A DNA stretch of 64,000 nt from NCBI GenBank assembly GCA_965644315.1, contig CBFFRQ010000053.1:124001-188000 (forward strand). Direction: 5' to 3'. The translations under genes were made by a program, and so were the position numbers. Positions within the stretch are counted from its first letter, which is position 1. Every line of letters starts with the position of its first letter. This DNA is from Caecitellus pseudoparvulus. Lineage: Eukaryota > Bigyra: Bicosoecida. This document shows positions 44,561-54,739 of the stretch, piece by piece. The notes beneath the pieces are model-generated. The model did not search any database and was not told the DNA's origin. It was given only the letters and a program-made list of their open reading frames with translations.

Positions 44561-44976
44561 GGTGCGAGCGGAGTGCTGCAGCTCCCACGTGAGAGTTTGG
44601 AGGACGAGTTCACATGCATTTGAGATGCATGTGAGGTATTTCCGTGCTTGTTTGGAATTTGCTCGGTGTGGACGTGTGTGCGAATGCCAGGAGGTTGTCT
44701 GCGACAGGCAGCAAGACCTGCTTCGCACCCCCACCCCGCCGGTTGACACTACAGTGGACCAGGCATTTCCCTGGGCCTGGCTGGACAGTTCAACAGTCAG
44801 TACGCACGTCCCTTCCATGCAAAGGCAGTGCGCCGTACGTGTTTGGAGGAGCTGGAGACTGGTTCTGGCTGTTTGTGCAGGGCACCTCACCAGATCAAGG
44901 CAGACCCCACTTGCACAGCCTGCTGCGCCCCTCGACGTTTACCGTCAAGCCAGTGAAGCCACACTGCACGTAGATC
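44561..44976. promoter_or_regulatory. Divergent promoter region between 44560 (-) and 44977 (+)
   Basis: 416 bp between opposite start codons (CAP-G2 and receptor-exchanger fusion). Open on the minus strand but with no protein-like composition; nothing else recognised. Confidence 0.4.
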
Positions 44977-47900
44977 ATGACGCAACTCCTCTCCCGTGCA
45001 CTGGCGCCAACCGTAGTGCTGGCGCTGGCCGCGTGCGTCGCAGCGTCCAAGCAGACCTTGCGTGTCGGCATGCTGCTGCCTGGGACAGGGCCAGAGTGCG
45101 CCATTGGCCTGCAGTACTGGGCCATGGCCCAGACAGCAGTGCAAGGTATTGCATCTGAGCCATGGTGGCCCAGTGACCGTTTGGAGGTGGGTTGCCAGCT
45201 GCGATGCTTAGCGCCTGCGCTGCGGCGCACCTTCCCCGAACCTTCCTCTGCAGTTGGAGCCAGTGTGGCTGTCTGCGCAGCGCCCCTATGACGCGTGGCA
45301 CGCGGCCGAGGAGTTTGTGGACTCAGACCCGTGCACCCCTGAACAGTGCAGTGTCAGCCACGCCGCCCTTGTGCGTGCTGCGCGGGTGTGCGGCACAATT
45401 TCCGCACACGTCACCCTTGCCTCGTTGTCCTCGCTCGCGGCACAGGTTGGCCCTGCCACGACAGCATCCACTGAGCCAGTCCAGTACTTTGCACTCAAGA
45501 ACTCAGTGCCCCTTGTTGCGTTCCGGGCGACCGCCATCGACTTGACACGAGGCGTAGGCGGCGTGCCGGTGGAGGAGGGAGGGGTCTTTGACCCTTACTT
45601 CTCCCGCGTCTGCCCCACGGACGGCATGTTTGCCGCTGCCGTGTACAAGGGCATTGAGAAGTTCGGTTGGGATCAGTTTGCAGTGCTGGTGGAGGCATCG
45701 GAGTACGGCCGGCTGTTTCTGCAAGCCCTGCAGCAGGAGCACGAGGAGGCAGGGAACCCCCGCATCGTGACAGCGGAAGCCAGTTATGAGCCAGGCAGTG
45801 ACTCCTCTGTGGACGCAGCCCTGCGGGAAGTGCGTGCGACTGGCTCCCGCGTCATTGTACTCATTGCTGATGGCGCTGGCGCTGCCCACCTGCTGGACCG
45901 GGCCGCTGCCAGCGACATGACCGGCGTCGGCTGGACTTGGGTAGGCGCGGAGTGGGTGCAGGAGGGTACGTGGCTGCAGCCTATTTCAGCCGAACCTGGC
46001 AGCGTCGCTGCCCGGGAGGCTTCGGCCCGCGTCGCCAAGGCCATGGAGGGCGCCATTGGCGTCATGCCCGACACCGGTGCTCTGCATTCCTTCGCCGGGG
46101 GAAACTTCTCCACCCTGCGCCCAGCATTCCTGCAGCAGTACTTGGCACCAAATGGTGTCCCTGAGCCGCCAGGGCCTCCACACTTCCGCCCCCCCACTGC
46201 AGCCGGTTGCCCTGCCCTGCAGCAAGTGCCCTTCTCCGAGGGCGTGCGACCCGACGAGTACTTGCCGTACTTACACGATGCGCTGTGGCTCGTCGCCAAT
46301 GCCGCAGCGGATAAACTGCAGTGCACTAACAGCACCGCCGGCATGGGCGCCACGGGTTGCCTGGACGTGAACGTCACCTCCCGAGGGCTGGGCGAGTTGA
46401 TGCTGGGGGGTACAACCCGCACCTCACCCATCACAGGCAGCGCCATTTCCTTCTCACACCGCCACGACAGGTATGACGTGGGCCTGCACTTGGTGAATGT
46501 GCAAAGTGGGGGCATAGTCGTGCAGGCGGGCCAATGGCGTGTGCAGGGCCCAGAGACTGCGCAGGCCAGTGGGCAGTCCCTGACAGCTGGCAGGTGGGTG
46601 AGCTGGCGCCCACAAGACATTGTCTGGGCGGGGGGGCGCACCAACATCCCCTCGGATCGGGCAGTGCTGCCTGTGCACGTTGAGGCAGCTGTGTTCGTGG
46701 CAGTCATCGTGGGGGTCGTGCTGTCCATGGTGGGCGGTGCTGTGCTTGAGACATACCATGTCCATGTCTTGCCAGAGTCGGGTCTAACGGTGCTGTTGGG
46801 CATGTGCATGGGTGGCGCCTTGCTGGCGCTGGGGGAGCAGCACAGCCACCTGGCGCGATTTGACGAGACGGTGTTCTCGCTGGTCTTCCTGCCCATCATC
46901 ATCTTCGAGAGCGGCTTCGCACTGGACAAGCACCCGTTCTTCTCCCAGCTCGGCTCCATCCTCACCTTCGCGTGCGCTGGCACCCTCATCTCCGCCTTCA
47001 CCATTGGCGGCCTGCTGTTCTCAGCCAGTCAGAATGGCGTCATCCCCGGCCTCTCTTTCCCAGAGTGCATGTGCTTCGCCGCTCTCATCTCAGCGGTGGA
47101 CCCCGTCGCCATCCTGGCAACCTTCTCCTCCCTGCGAGTGGACCCCAGCCTTAACGCGCTGGTGTACGGCGAAGCGGTCATCAATGATGCCGTCGCAGTG
47201 GTGCTGTTCCGGGCATTCTCTGCCTTCATCGTGCTGGAAGCCACCCCTGCCCGCGTAGGCGAGGCGGCGGGCTCCTTCATTGGCATCCTGCTGGGCTCCG
47301 TCCTGCTGGGGGGCGCTGTTGGCCTGCTGGCCACTATCACCTTCCGGTACCGACCCCTGGTGGCGCAGCTAGCGAGCAAAGAACCCTCTCCTGCGGTGCA
47401 CGGAGTCGTGCAGGCGTCCCTGCTCTTGCTTTTCTCCTACCTCGCCTACGCTCTTGCGGAAGCGGCGGGCATCTCAGGCATTGTCGCTTCCCTCTTCGCC
47501 GGCATCGCCATGAATCACTACACGCAGAAGGCCCTGGATCGACGGGGGCGCGAGACCTCCAACCGCGCCTTCCGCATGCTGGCGTTCATCGCAGAGACAG
47601 TCGTCTTCTTCCAAGTCGGCATGAACGTCGTCTTGTACGTACGGGAGCTGCACTGGGCCCTCATCAGCATCACCCTCTGCCTGTGCCTGGTGGCGCGTGC
47701 ATTGAACGTGTTCCCCCTGGCTGCCCTCCTGAACTGCGGCCGCAAGGCCCCCATCCCCGGCAAGTACCAGCTTGTCATGTGGCATGCCGGGCTGCGCGGG
47801 GCCATCGCGTACGCGACCAGCATCGCCTTCCCCTCCCAGCACCGAGACATCATCATCTCCACCACCAGCGTGGTCATCCTCTTCACCATTTTCCTGCAAG

Positions 47901-48361
47901 GCGGCTCCATCACCCACCTCCTCGGCTGCATCGGCGTGCAAACAGGCGTTGATCCGGAGGAAGCTGCACAGATGCGCGCCTCTCGCCTGGCCATGACGCA
48001 CCAAGCGGAGCAGGAGAGCTGGGTCAAGGCGGGCCTGGCCCGCGCGGACAGAGCCCTGCGCGCCTGCCTGTACCACCCCAGTGTCCGGGAGGGGGACAGC
48101 CCCCTGCCCCTGGACAGTGCCTCCCAGCCACCAGCAGAAGCAGGTGCCGAGGAGGAAGCAGGTGGGGAGGCCGTGCCGCTCACAGGCGGCCCAGGTGCCC
48201 TGAGTGGCCAGGAGGGGGGCTTGGACATGGGCCCGCTGGATGGCGTGGGAGCAGGCGAGGTGGAGCTGGTGCCCATGGAAGGCGCCACAGCCAGTGAAGG
48301 CTCTGCTGCCAGCGAGGCGGGATCACAAGGCGACGATGACGCTGAACAAGTGCAGGTGTGA
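44977..48361 (+). CDS. Receptor ligand-binding domain fused to a Na+/H+ exchanger (NHE)
   Basis: Exons 44977-45186 and 45254-48361 (phase 0) give 1,105 residues. Signal peptide: MTQLLSRALAPTVVLALAAC. A type-1 periplasmic-binding/ANF-receptor-like ectodomain follows (about 27-430): LRVGMLLPGTGPEC, LKNSVPLVAFRATAIDLT, FSRVCPTDGMFAAAVYKGIEKFGW, AVLVEASEYGRLFLQAL, VIVLIADGAGAAHLL. From about 545 a cation/proton antiporter of the NHE8/SLC9 type: FDETVFSLVFLPIIIFESG, FAALISAVDPVAILATF, YGEAVINDAVAVVLF with E710, N714 and D715, and GLRGAIAYA with R918, over about 11-12 membrane spans. A cytosolic acidic tail ends it. Known: the binding fold senses amino acids or peptides in class C GPCRs and glutamate receptors; NHEs swap Na+ or K+ for H+. 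Inferred: a ligand-gated antiporter at the cell surface or an endomembrane. Both halves lie in the same uninterrupted exon 2, so this is not a splice-model artefact. Confidence 0.93.
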
Positions 48362-48384
48362 GGAATGCAGAGTTTGTCGTGGCG

Positions 48385-49455
48385 TCACGGCAGGGACAGG
48401 TTCAGGCGCCCACTCCGCCATGGCCCAGTATCACCTGCCACACCCTCCCGTAGCAGGCCCTGCGCACTTGACTGGCCCAGAATACCCTGAGCTGCGCTCT
48501 CAGCCATGTCAGATGCTCCTGAGCTTGCAGCCAGCAGCACCTGGATCGCGCTACGATACGCTTGTGGGTCGCTGCGAAGATGCGACACATGTGGCGAACT
48601 GCCGAAGCGCACCGCATGCAGGGGCACCCCCCGCTGCTCACGGCGGGCCATAAGACCCTCCAGCTCGCCAGCCCCTGTCAAAGTGTCTGCGCTGGAGTAC
48701 AGGAAGAGCTGGGGAGCCTGGGAGGGCAACTCTGCTGCGCCCGCCCAGTACTCGTCTTGCCACCCACCACCCATGCAAGAGAAGGCCAGGCTCAGGAGGC
48801 CAAGCAACAAGGCATTCGCAGCAGAACGTGTGCAGCCTGTGGGCATGCCCTCTGTGAGTGACCGCGCTGCCACCTCCACACTCAAGCGGCCGGGACAGCT
48901 GTCCAGGATCCAGCCTTGCACCTTCCCAAGCAGCTCCGCGGGCTGGGACCCGGGGTGAGGCGCAGCATGGATCCCAACCATCACCATGGGAATGAAGCCG
49001 CCATTAGAAAAGCAGTGCACCAGCAGCGGGCACTGCAAAGTCGCTGCAGTCTGCATGGGGAGTGTGGACCAGTGTGGCTTGCCGAATCGATTTCCGCACC
49101 TCGCAGCCCACAAACCTTGCTTGCAGCGGCCAGACCCGCCACTCCCAACTCATACAGTCGTTTCCAGTCCACGTAGATGTCCCTGTGCATATGGCAACGT
49201 TGAAGTGAGCACGGACGTGTGACAGCGCACCCAGCGCGCCCGCACGAACCATGTGGAAGGGGTCGTGCGAAGGCTGGCGATGCCAAGCTCCGCGTGCACT
49301 GCGGAATATTTGGCCAGGTACTTGTCCTCGCAGCCAGTCCACCCAAGCAACAACACCACTGCGCGCGCTGGCCCAGTGGAGGGTGTGTACTGAAACGTGA
49401 AGCCGCCTTCCTGCACCGCCCCAGGCGCAGTCTTGGCCCCTGGCGCGGCTGCCAT
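48385..49455 (-). CDS. TMEM53: TMEM53/DUF829 alpha/beta-hydrolase-fold protein
   Basis: Minus-strand exons 49455-49250, 49182-49116 and 49050-48385 give 312 residues. Family marks: VVLLLGWTGCEDKYLAKYSAVH, GIASLRTTPST, LLVHCFSNGGFIPMV (nucleophile-elbow-like SNGG), QGWILDSCPG, PQLFLYSSADTL and FGSSPHVSHLRSDPQAY. TMEM53/DUF829 proteins are alpha/beta-hydrolase-fold proteins associated with the nuclear envelope or ER in animals; a catalytic reaction is not established. The exon 3 start is ambiguous between two in-phase CAG acceptors (49050 or 16 nt downstream on the minus strand). It converges on the exchanger gene, stops 23 bp apart. The start at 49455 is the first ATG; an open GTG-led extension upstream is unlikely to be used. 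Confidence 0.82.
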
Positions 49456-49632
49456 CGGTGGTGCGACAAGTGCAAAGATGTGGTGGGCCACAGTGGGGGA
49501 GCTGCTGCCATGCCCTGGCTACGAGGCGCCACTACGCCTCAAGGGACTCTGCATTTGGTTTCAGAGCCGCGCTTGCTCCACACGCACATGCGCGGCAGCG
49601 AGGACGCAGTGCTGCCGCTGGCCACCGCGTGA

Positions 49633-50451
49633 TCACTGCGGTGAGTGGCACTCCACGTTGGCCGGGGGCTCCAGCAGGACAGGGGGGAAGTCGAAGTACT
49701 CTCCATACGCAAGCTGGTACCCCATGGACAGTGTTGTAACACCTGTTGTGATCTTGGGGTTGAACCTGTGAGGGATGCAGAAGCAGTGTGCAGGGAGCCG
49801 CCCGTGTGCCGGGTGGCATGGCGCTCAGTACGCACGCGCCCTTGCGGTAGACGATGGTGAAGGAAGCCCAGAAAGGACGGCCGCCACAGAAAGGGTCCTT
49901 CTCGGAGGGGTGGTTGCCAGCCCAGTCGATGGCTGCGACGACCTCAGCCACATACGGGTCGGCAACCTTCAACAAGTACAAGCTGTACGTCCGGTCGCCC
50001 TCCGTGGAGTTGCCGATGAAGACGGAGTTCTTCTGGAAATCATACCGAGACTTGATTACCTTGGAGAAGGCCGCGTTCTTCACGCAGAAGGGCTCTTGGC
50101 CGGATGTCGGGCCGTACGTTGTGCTCAGCCTGTGGGAGAGGGCGCAGGGCACAGGGTGCACACTGCCCACGCGCCGGGCCACGGCGCTTGGCCTGCCTGG
50201 ACACTCACAGTGTCCGTGCGACGCCCTCAGAGGCATTGTACAGGTTCTCGATCTGGTTGTACTGTGGGTGGTGAGACAACGGGGGAGTCAGGGCAGGCCT
50301 GCAAGGTGCGTCGGCGCTACGCGCGCCTTACGCCGAGCAGCTCAGCGAAGGCGGGTTGGAAAGCCATGAGGTTCGCGTCAAAGGTCATCACATCACGCTG
50401 CCACTGCAGGTCGCCCTGCTCGTCGAACTTGGTCGTAAAGAACCGCTCGCC
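49633..50451 (-). CDS. Unrecognised Cys-containing protein, at least four exons (5' end unresolved)
   Basis: Minus-strand exons 50451-50332, 50261-50209, 50129-49836 and 49765-49633 join in phase to 199 codons plus stop. They encode a compact soluble fold: GERFFTTKFDEQGDLQWQR, YNQIENLYNASEGVARTL, SGQEPFCVKNAAFSKVI, RTYSLYLLKVADPYVAEVV, KDPFCGGRPFWASFTIVYR, GYQLAYGEYFDFPPVLLEP. Cys pairs and two N-glycosylation sequons (NAS, NST) suggest a secreted or lumenal protein. The first exon is not settled: a 21-nt exon at 50792-50772 (MLVPCRE) splices in phase, whereas a signal-peptide-like start at 50865 (MLAASTVAALAALSSADLAS) is out of phase with the visible acceptors and would need one more exon. 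I do not recognise the family. Confidence 0.65.
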
Positions 50452-51041
50452 CTGTGAGGTGGAAGGGTACCTTCTTGCTTCTACCTGCAACTCGGCGGCA
50501 GTGCCACAGCACGGCACGCACCAGCACTGGAAACGAAGCGTATGAAGTGTTTAGCTGTCCTGATACGGTCTGCACTCCCCACCATGCCGAAGGGAGGGGG
50601 GGAGGCGCAGGCGCTCCTGCGGAGAGACAGCGGCGAGAGACTGCAGCGAAATGTCCGAGCTTCGGTATCTAGCACCCCACACTTCCAGGCTCCGGCGGCG
50701 CTCCCCACGTCCACACAAGCCATGCATGCTTCCCGCCCAAGTATACCTCGCCCACAGCCAGGGTCACGCACCTCCCTGCACGGCACCAACATGCCCGCCG
50801 TGGAGGCTGGCAAGGTCGGCCGACGAAAGTGCGGCGAGGGCCGCGACGGTGCTGGCGGCCAGCATGACTGTGCTGTGGACAGTGTCACAGGAACAAGGAA
50901 GGGGACACAGTGCGAGGGCTGTGGGCGGTCGTGGATGAGTGCTGGGCGCGGCAGTGAGATGGGAAATGGCCCCAGCCGCGATGTGCATTGCTGCAGGGCG
51001 GCCTGATCAGCACCTTCCAGGCTGCATGAGGGGGGCGCACC
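50452..51041. other. Gap holding the unresolved 5' exon(s) of the 49633-50451 gene
   Basis: 590 bp between the assigned exons of the unknown minus-strand gene and the desaturase stop at 51042. Candidate first exons lie at 50865-50772 or 50792-50772 with a GTGCGTGA donor at 50771. Three acceptors (ends at 50452, 50491 and 50551 regions) are possible. No other gene is seen. Confidence 0.4.
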
Positions 51042-52675
51042 TCAGTGCAGGGTGGCAGCTTGCCCCTTCTGCCCCATGGCATGCAGGTGGCGCACATGTG
51101 CCACCCATGCAGCCCAGAAGTTGGGCTCCACGCGGAAGGGCAGGTTGTACTTCTCACACACCCGCATGACAATGGGGGCGAGGGCGGGGTAGTGGTACTG
51201 GGAAATGGAGGGGAAGAGGTGGTGCACGATCTGGTAGTTCAGCGCGCCAGCCATGAACGTCGTGAAGGCGTTGTTGTGGGCGTACTCCACGCCAGTCAGC
51301 ACCTGCGCCTCGGCCCACGTCACCTCCAGCTCGCCCTCCTTGGCCGCCTTGCGCCCAGAGGGGAAGAAGGCGTGCTCGGAGATGTGGGACACTTCAAAGT
51401 TCCACGCCAGCCAGTACCCTGCCGCCAGCTCCGAGACGAGGAAGAGCGTCGCCCACTGTGCCAAGGGGATGCCCCACACGAACAGCGGCAGGAACACGCG
51501 GTACAGCAGCCAGAAACCCTTCACAGCCACCACCCGCATCCACGGCGAGTCGTAGTAGTTCACGCGGATGGGCCCATCCATGCGCTGCCCCCAGATGAAG
51601 AAGACGTCGTCAAAGCGCACCTTGAAAGCCAGCAGCCCGTACAGCACCGGCATGTACAGCCACTGCCATTGGTAGAGGGAGGACCACTTCTGGCGGTGCA
51701 CAAAGCGACGCGGCTCAGCGCCCATGGGCAGGTCAGGGTCGGCACCGTACACATTGGTGTACACGTGGTGCCCCATGGTGTGCTGGTGGTGCCAGGACAG
51801 CATGCTGGCCCCTGCCATCCAGTCCAGCGTCAAGCGGCCCCAGAACTGGAAGGACGTCTCTGAGTGCCCGATGGCGGTGTGGGACGCATCGTGCATGACG
51901 TGCAGCAGGGGCAGCACCTGCAGCACGCCGAAGGCCATGGCTGCCAGGACCTGCAGTGGCCATGCAACAGGGATGAACTGCTGCACGACAGCGTAGGTGA
52001 GGGCGTACCCCGCGAAGACGGGCAGCATGCGCAGGGCACCGCCCCGCCAGTCCTTGGGGTCCAGGCCAGTCTCGTCGAAGTACTCTTTCACTGCCTCGCA
52101 GCACTCCTCGTAGAAGCCATTGTCTGGCTTGTAGGTAGGGAACTCGAAGTCAGTCACGACGCCGATCTGGGGGGCGGTGAGGGGGCAGTGACGCAGATTT
52201 CACTGATGGGACGCTCGGCGGGGCTCACTTCGTGTCCCTTCAGGTAGTTCAACGGGGACGCCCGTGTCTTCATGCTGAAGGGGTGATACATAGGGATGAG
52301 CTCAGTGCAGTCTCTACCTGCCACAAGCTTCATGATTTCGAAGCCACCCGGGTGCTTGTGCATGTACCCTGCGTGCCACCAAGCGGAACGGTGAGCGGCT
52401 CTGACGCGTAACGCGGACACGAAACGCTGACGTACACGTGATGTCGTAGACGATGCCGTTCACGATGACCCACGCGCTCTCGGGCGTGTTGTGGGCGGCG
52501 ACATCTTTCCATGACAGCTTGTTCGTGCGAACTGCGCAGACAGGGGCGAGGGCGGGCTGCGTGCCTTGCAAGCTTGCGCCGCACGGCTTCCCCTCCACAC
52601 CAACGCACAGTCTGGCCCTGCAGGCTGCACCGTCATGCCCTCAGCCCCGGCATGTTGCATGGGGGCTGTCGGCAT
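51042..52675 (-). CDS. Cytochrome b5-fused front-end fatty acid desaturase (Delta-5/6-like)
   Basis: Minus-strand exons 52675-52609, 52531-52436, 52368-52229 and 52166-51042 give 475 residues. An N-terminal cytochrome b5 domain (about 22-100) has LSWKDVAAHN, VIVNGIVYDITWYMHKHPGG (heme His in HPGG, 60-63) and GRDCTELIPMYHP. The desaturase domain has His boxes HDASH (193-197), HHQHTMGHH and QIVHHLFP, whose first residue Gln rather than His is the mark of front-end desaturases, plus long hydrophobic segments. Known: these ER enzymes insert double bonds between an existing one and the carboxyl end, in long-chain polyunsaturated fatty acid synthesis. Delta-5 versus Delta-6 versus Delta-4 cannot be decided here. 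Exon 1 (MPTAPMQHAG) fits phase and donor consensus but is less certain. It is divergent from the CTD phosphatase gene (412 bp). Confidence 0.92.
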
Positions 52676-53087
52676 GGTGGAAGAGTTGGCGGCTGGTGCT
52701 GGCGGTACGGCGCCGGTCAGAGGTTTCCAGGGCTCGGGTGGCGGGCTGGGGATCCTGGGTGAAAGGGAAGTGGCGTGGACACGCTTGTATCCGGGCTAGG
52801 GTGAAGGCGAGCGGTGGCGCGGCCTCCGTCTGCCCTTGCAGTAAACATTGGCCACACCCGCACCACATTCTCAATGCGGCGCCAGTGGTGCAGACTTACA
52901 GCCCATGCAAGCCCCCGCACGCTGCCGCTGCACCCTGCCGCGTCTGTGTGTGAAGGCTGCCCCGCGCCACTTCCCTGCCTGCACGTTGCCCTTCGCCGAG
53001 TGGCAGGCGCGCTGGCGCCCCATCGAGCTGGCGAGACACGTTCTGTGAGGATCTCACCACTGCACTGTGCAGTGGATAGGTAGAGGC
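52676..53087. promoter_or_regulatory. Divergent promoter region between 52675 (-) and 53088 (+)
   Basis: 412 bp between opposite start codons (desaturase and CTD phosphatase). Nothing else recognised. Confidence 0.4.
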
Positions 53088-54556
53088 ATGGCTGCTCAAC
53101 GACGCAAGAAGCCTGCGAACTTGACACAGCTCTCAGGTGAGCTCGCCGGCGTTTTTCAAGGCAGCATTGCAGCCGGCTGAGCCTGGCAAGTGGCAGGCTG
53201 CGACGGGGAAGGCGGGACGCCAGGGTGGCATGACGTGGACCCCCCCCTGCATGACTGCTTCCCGTTCAGGAAGTTCACGCTCCTGCATTGCTCCGCCGCC
53301 CGCCCTGCGCAGTGTCTGCCGAGGAGCAAGGCTCCGCGCCTACAGCTGCCCTTGCCCCGCAGATCCACTCACCAACCCACACGCAGTTCGAGACGCCGCC
53401 CAAGCCTGCAGCCGCCCCAGCAGGTGCAGCACCAGACATCAACAGCCCCACTGGTGCTGCCACGCGCGCTTATGACTTTGACGAGGAGCAGCGGGGAGCT
53501 GGGCAAGGCGGCAGCTCCTCAACTTCCGCAGGGGAGGGGGTTACAGTCTCAGCAACTCCCCCGCCATCGCATGCTCTGGCGTCTGTTGTGACGCAGACAG
53601 GCGCGTCAGGCCAGCAGCACATCCCACACACTCCGCCCACTGGCAAGGCAGCAGTGGCAGTGGACGTGCCCGCCTCCGCGACCGCCTCACCGGGTGCAAG
53701 CGGCGGCTCAGGCAGCCGGGGTGGCGACAGCAAGGGCCCACGCTCGGGCTCCTCCTGCCTGTGTTGCCGGTCCACCAGCGCGGAGGAGCCAGGGGACGCC
53801 CCTGACAGCCCACCGCCCTCCACACCCACTCGGGTGCAGGTGGCAGGCGCCACGCCGCCAACGCCCAACGCGCGGTACCCCAATAGCCCCACCCACCACG
53901 GCATGTCCAAGGCCCACGGCAAGGGGGACGCCACCCCCACCCCCATGAAAAAGGGCATGCCACTGTCCTTCCCTGACGGCCCCCTGGCAGATCATGCCCC
54001 CTTCGCCCTGCTGCCGCCCGCCCACGGCAGTGACGCAGACAAGGTGTGCCTGGTGCTGGACCTGGACGAGACGCTGGTGCACAGCAGCTTCGAGCCGGTG
54101 CCCAACGCCGACTACGTCATCCCCGTGGAGATCGACACCATCCTGTACAACGTGTACGTCTGCAAGCGCCCCGGGTGCGATGAGTTCCTGGAGCGCATGG
54201 GGCGCTGGTTTGAAGTGGTGGTGTTCACGGCATCCCTGGCCAAGTACGCCAACCCCCTCCTGGACAAGCTGGACCCCAAGGGCATCATCAAACACCGCCT
54301 GTTCCGGGAGGCGTGCGTGTACCACCAGGGCTCCTACGTGAAGGACATGAGCATCATGGGCCGGGACATTCGCCGCATCATCATCGTGGACAACTCCCCC
54401 GCCTCCTTCATGTTCCAGCCGGAGTCTGCCCTGGGCTGCTCCTCCTTTGTGGACCAGATGGATGACAAGGAGTTGTGGGCCATCGGGGATTTCCTGGAGC
54501 GCCTGAAGGATGCGCCGGATGTCCGCACAGAGCTGTCAGCCTGGGTCATCCCGTGA
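53088..54556 (+). CDS. SCP-type CTD small phosphatase (HAD superfamily)
   Basis: Exons 53088-53136 and 53313-54556 (phase 1) give 430 residues. A disordered N-terminal ~250 residues, Ser/Pro/Ala-rich, contains a cysteine cluster SSCLCCRS (C165, C167, C168). The catalytic domain begins KVCLVLDLDETLVHSS with the DxDxT nucleophile D266 and D268, then VYVCKRPGCDEFLERMGRWFEVVVFTASLAKYANPLLD, FREACVYHQGSYVKDMSIMGRD, IIIVDNSPASF. The family dephosphorylates serines in the RNA polymerase II C-terminal domain (SCP1) or lipin (Dullard). The Cys cluster placed ahead of the catalytic domain resembles the palmitoylated N-termini of vertebrate SCPs, so membrane attachment is a possibility (inference). Length after the DxDxT motif is typical. 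Confidence 0.93.
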
Positions 54557-54739
54557 CCAGCCATGGGTGCCGGCCAGTGCTGCCCAGCGGCACATGCAAT
54601 GAACACTCAGCGAGCACAACGTATGTGTTGCGTAGTTGTGTGCTCGCCCCACACCAGGGCAGCCACGTTGGGCAACGCTCCCCGCCCCCGCTGAAGCAGG
54701 GGGGCTGCTGGCGCGGAAATTGCAGCCCGGCGGCCAGCC

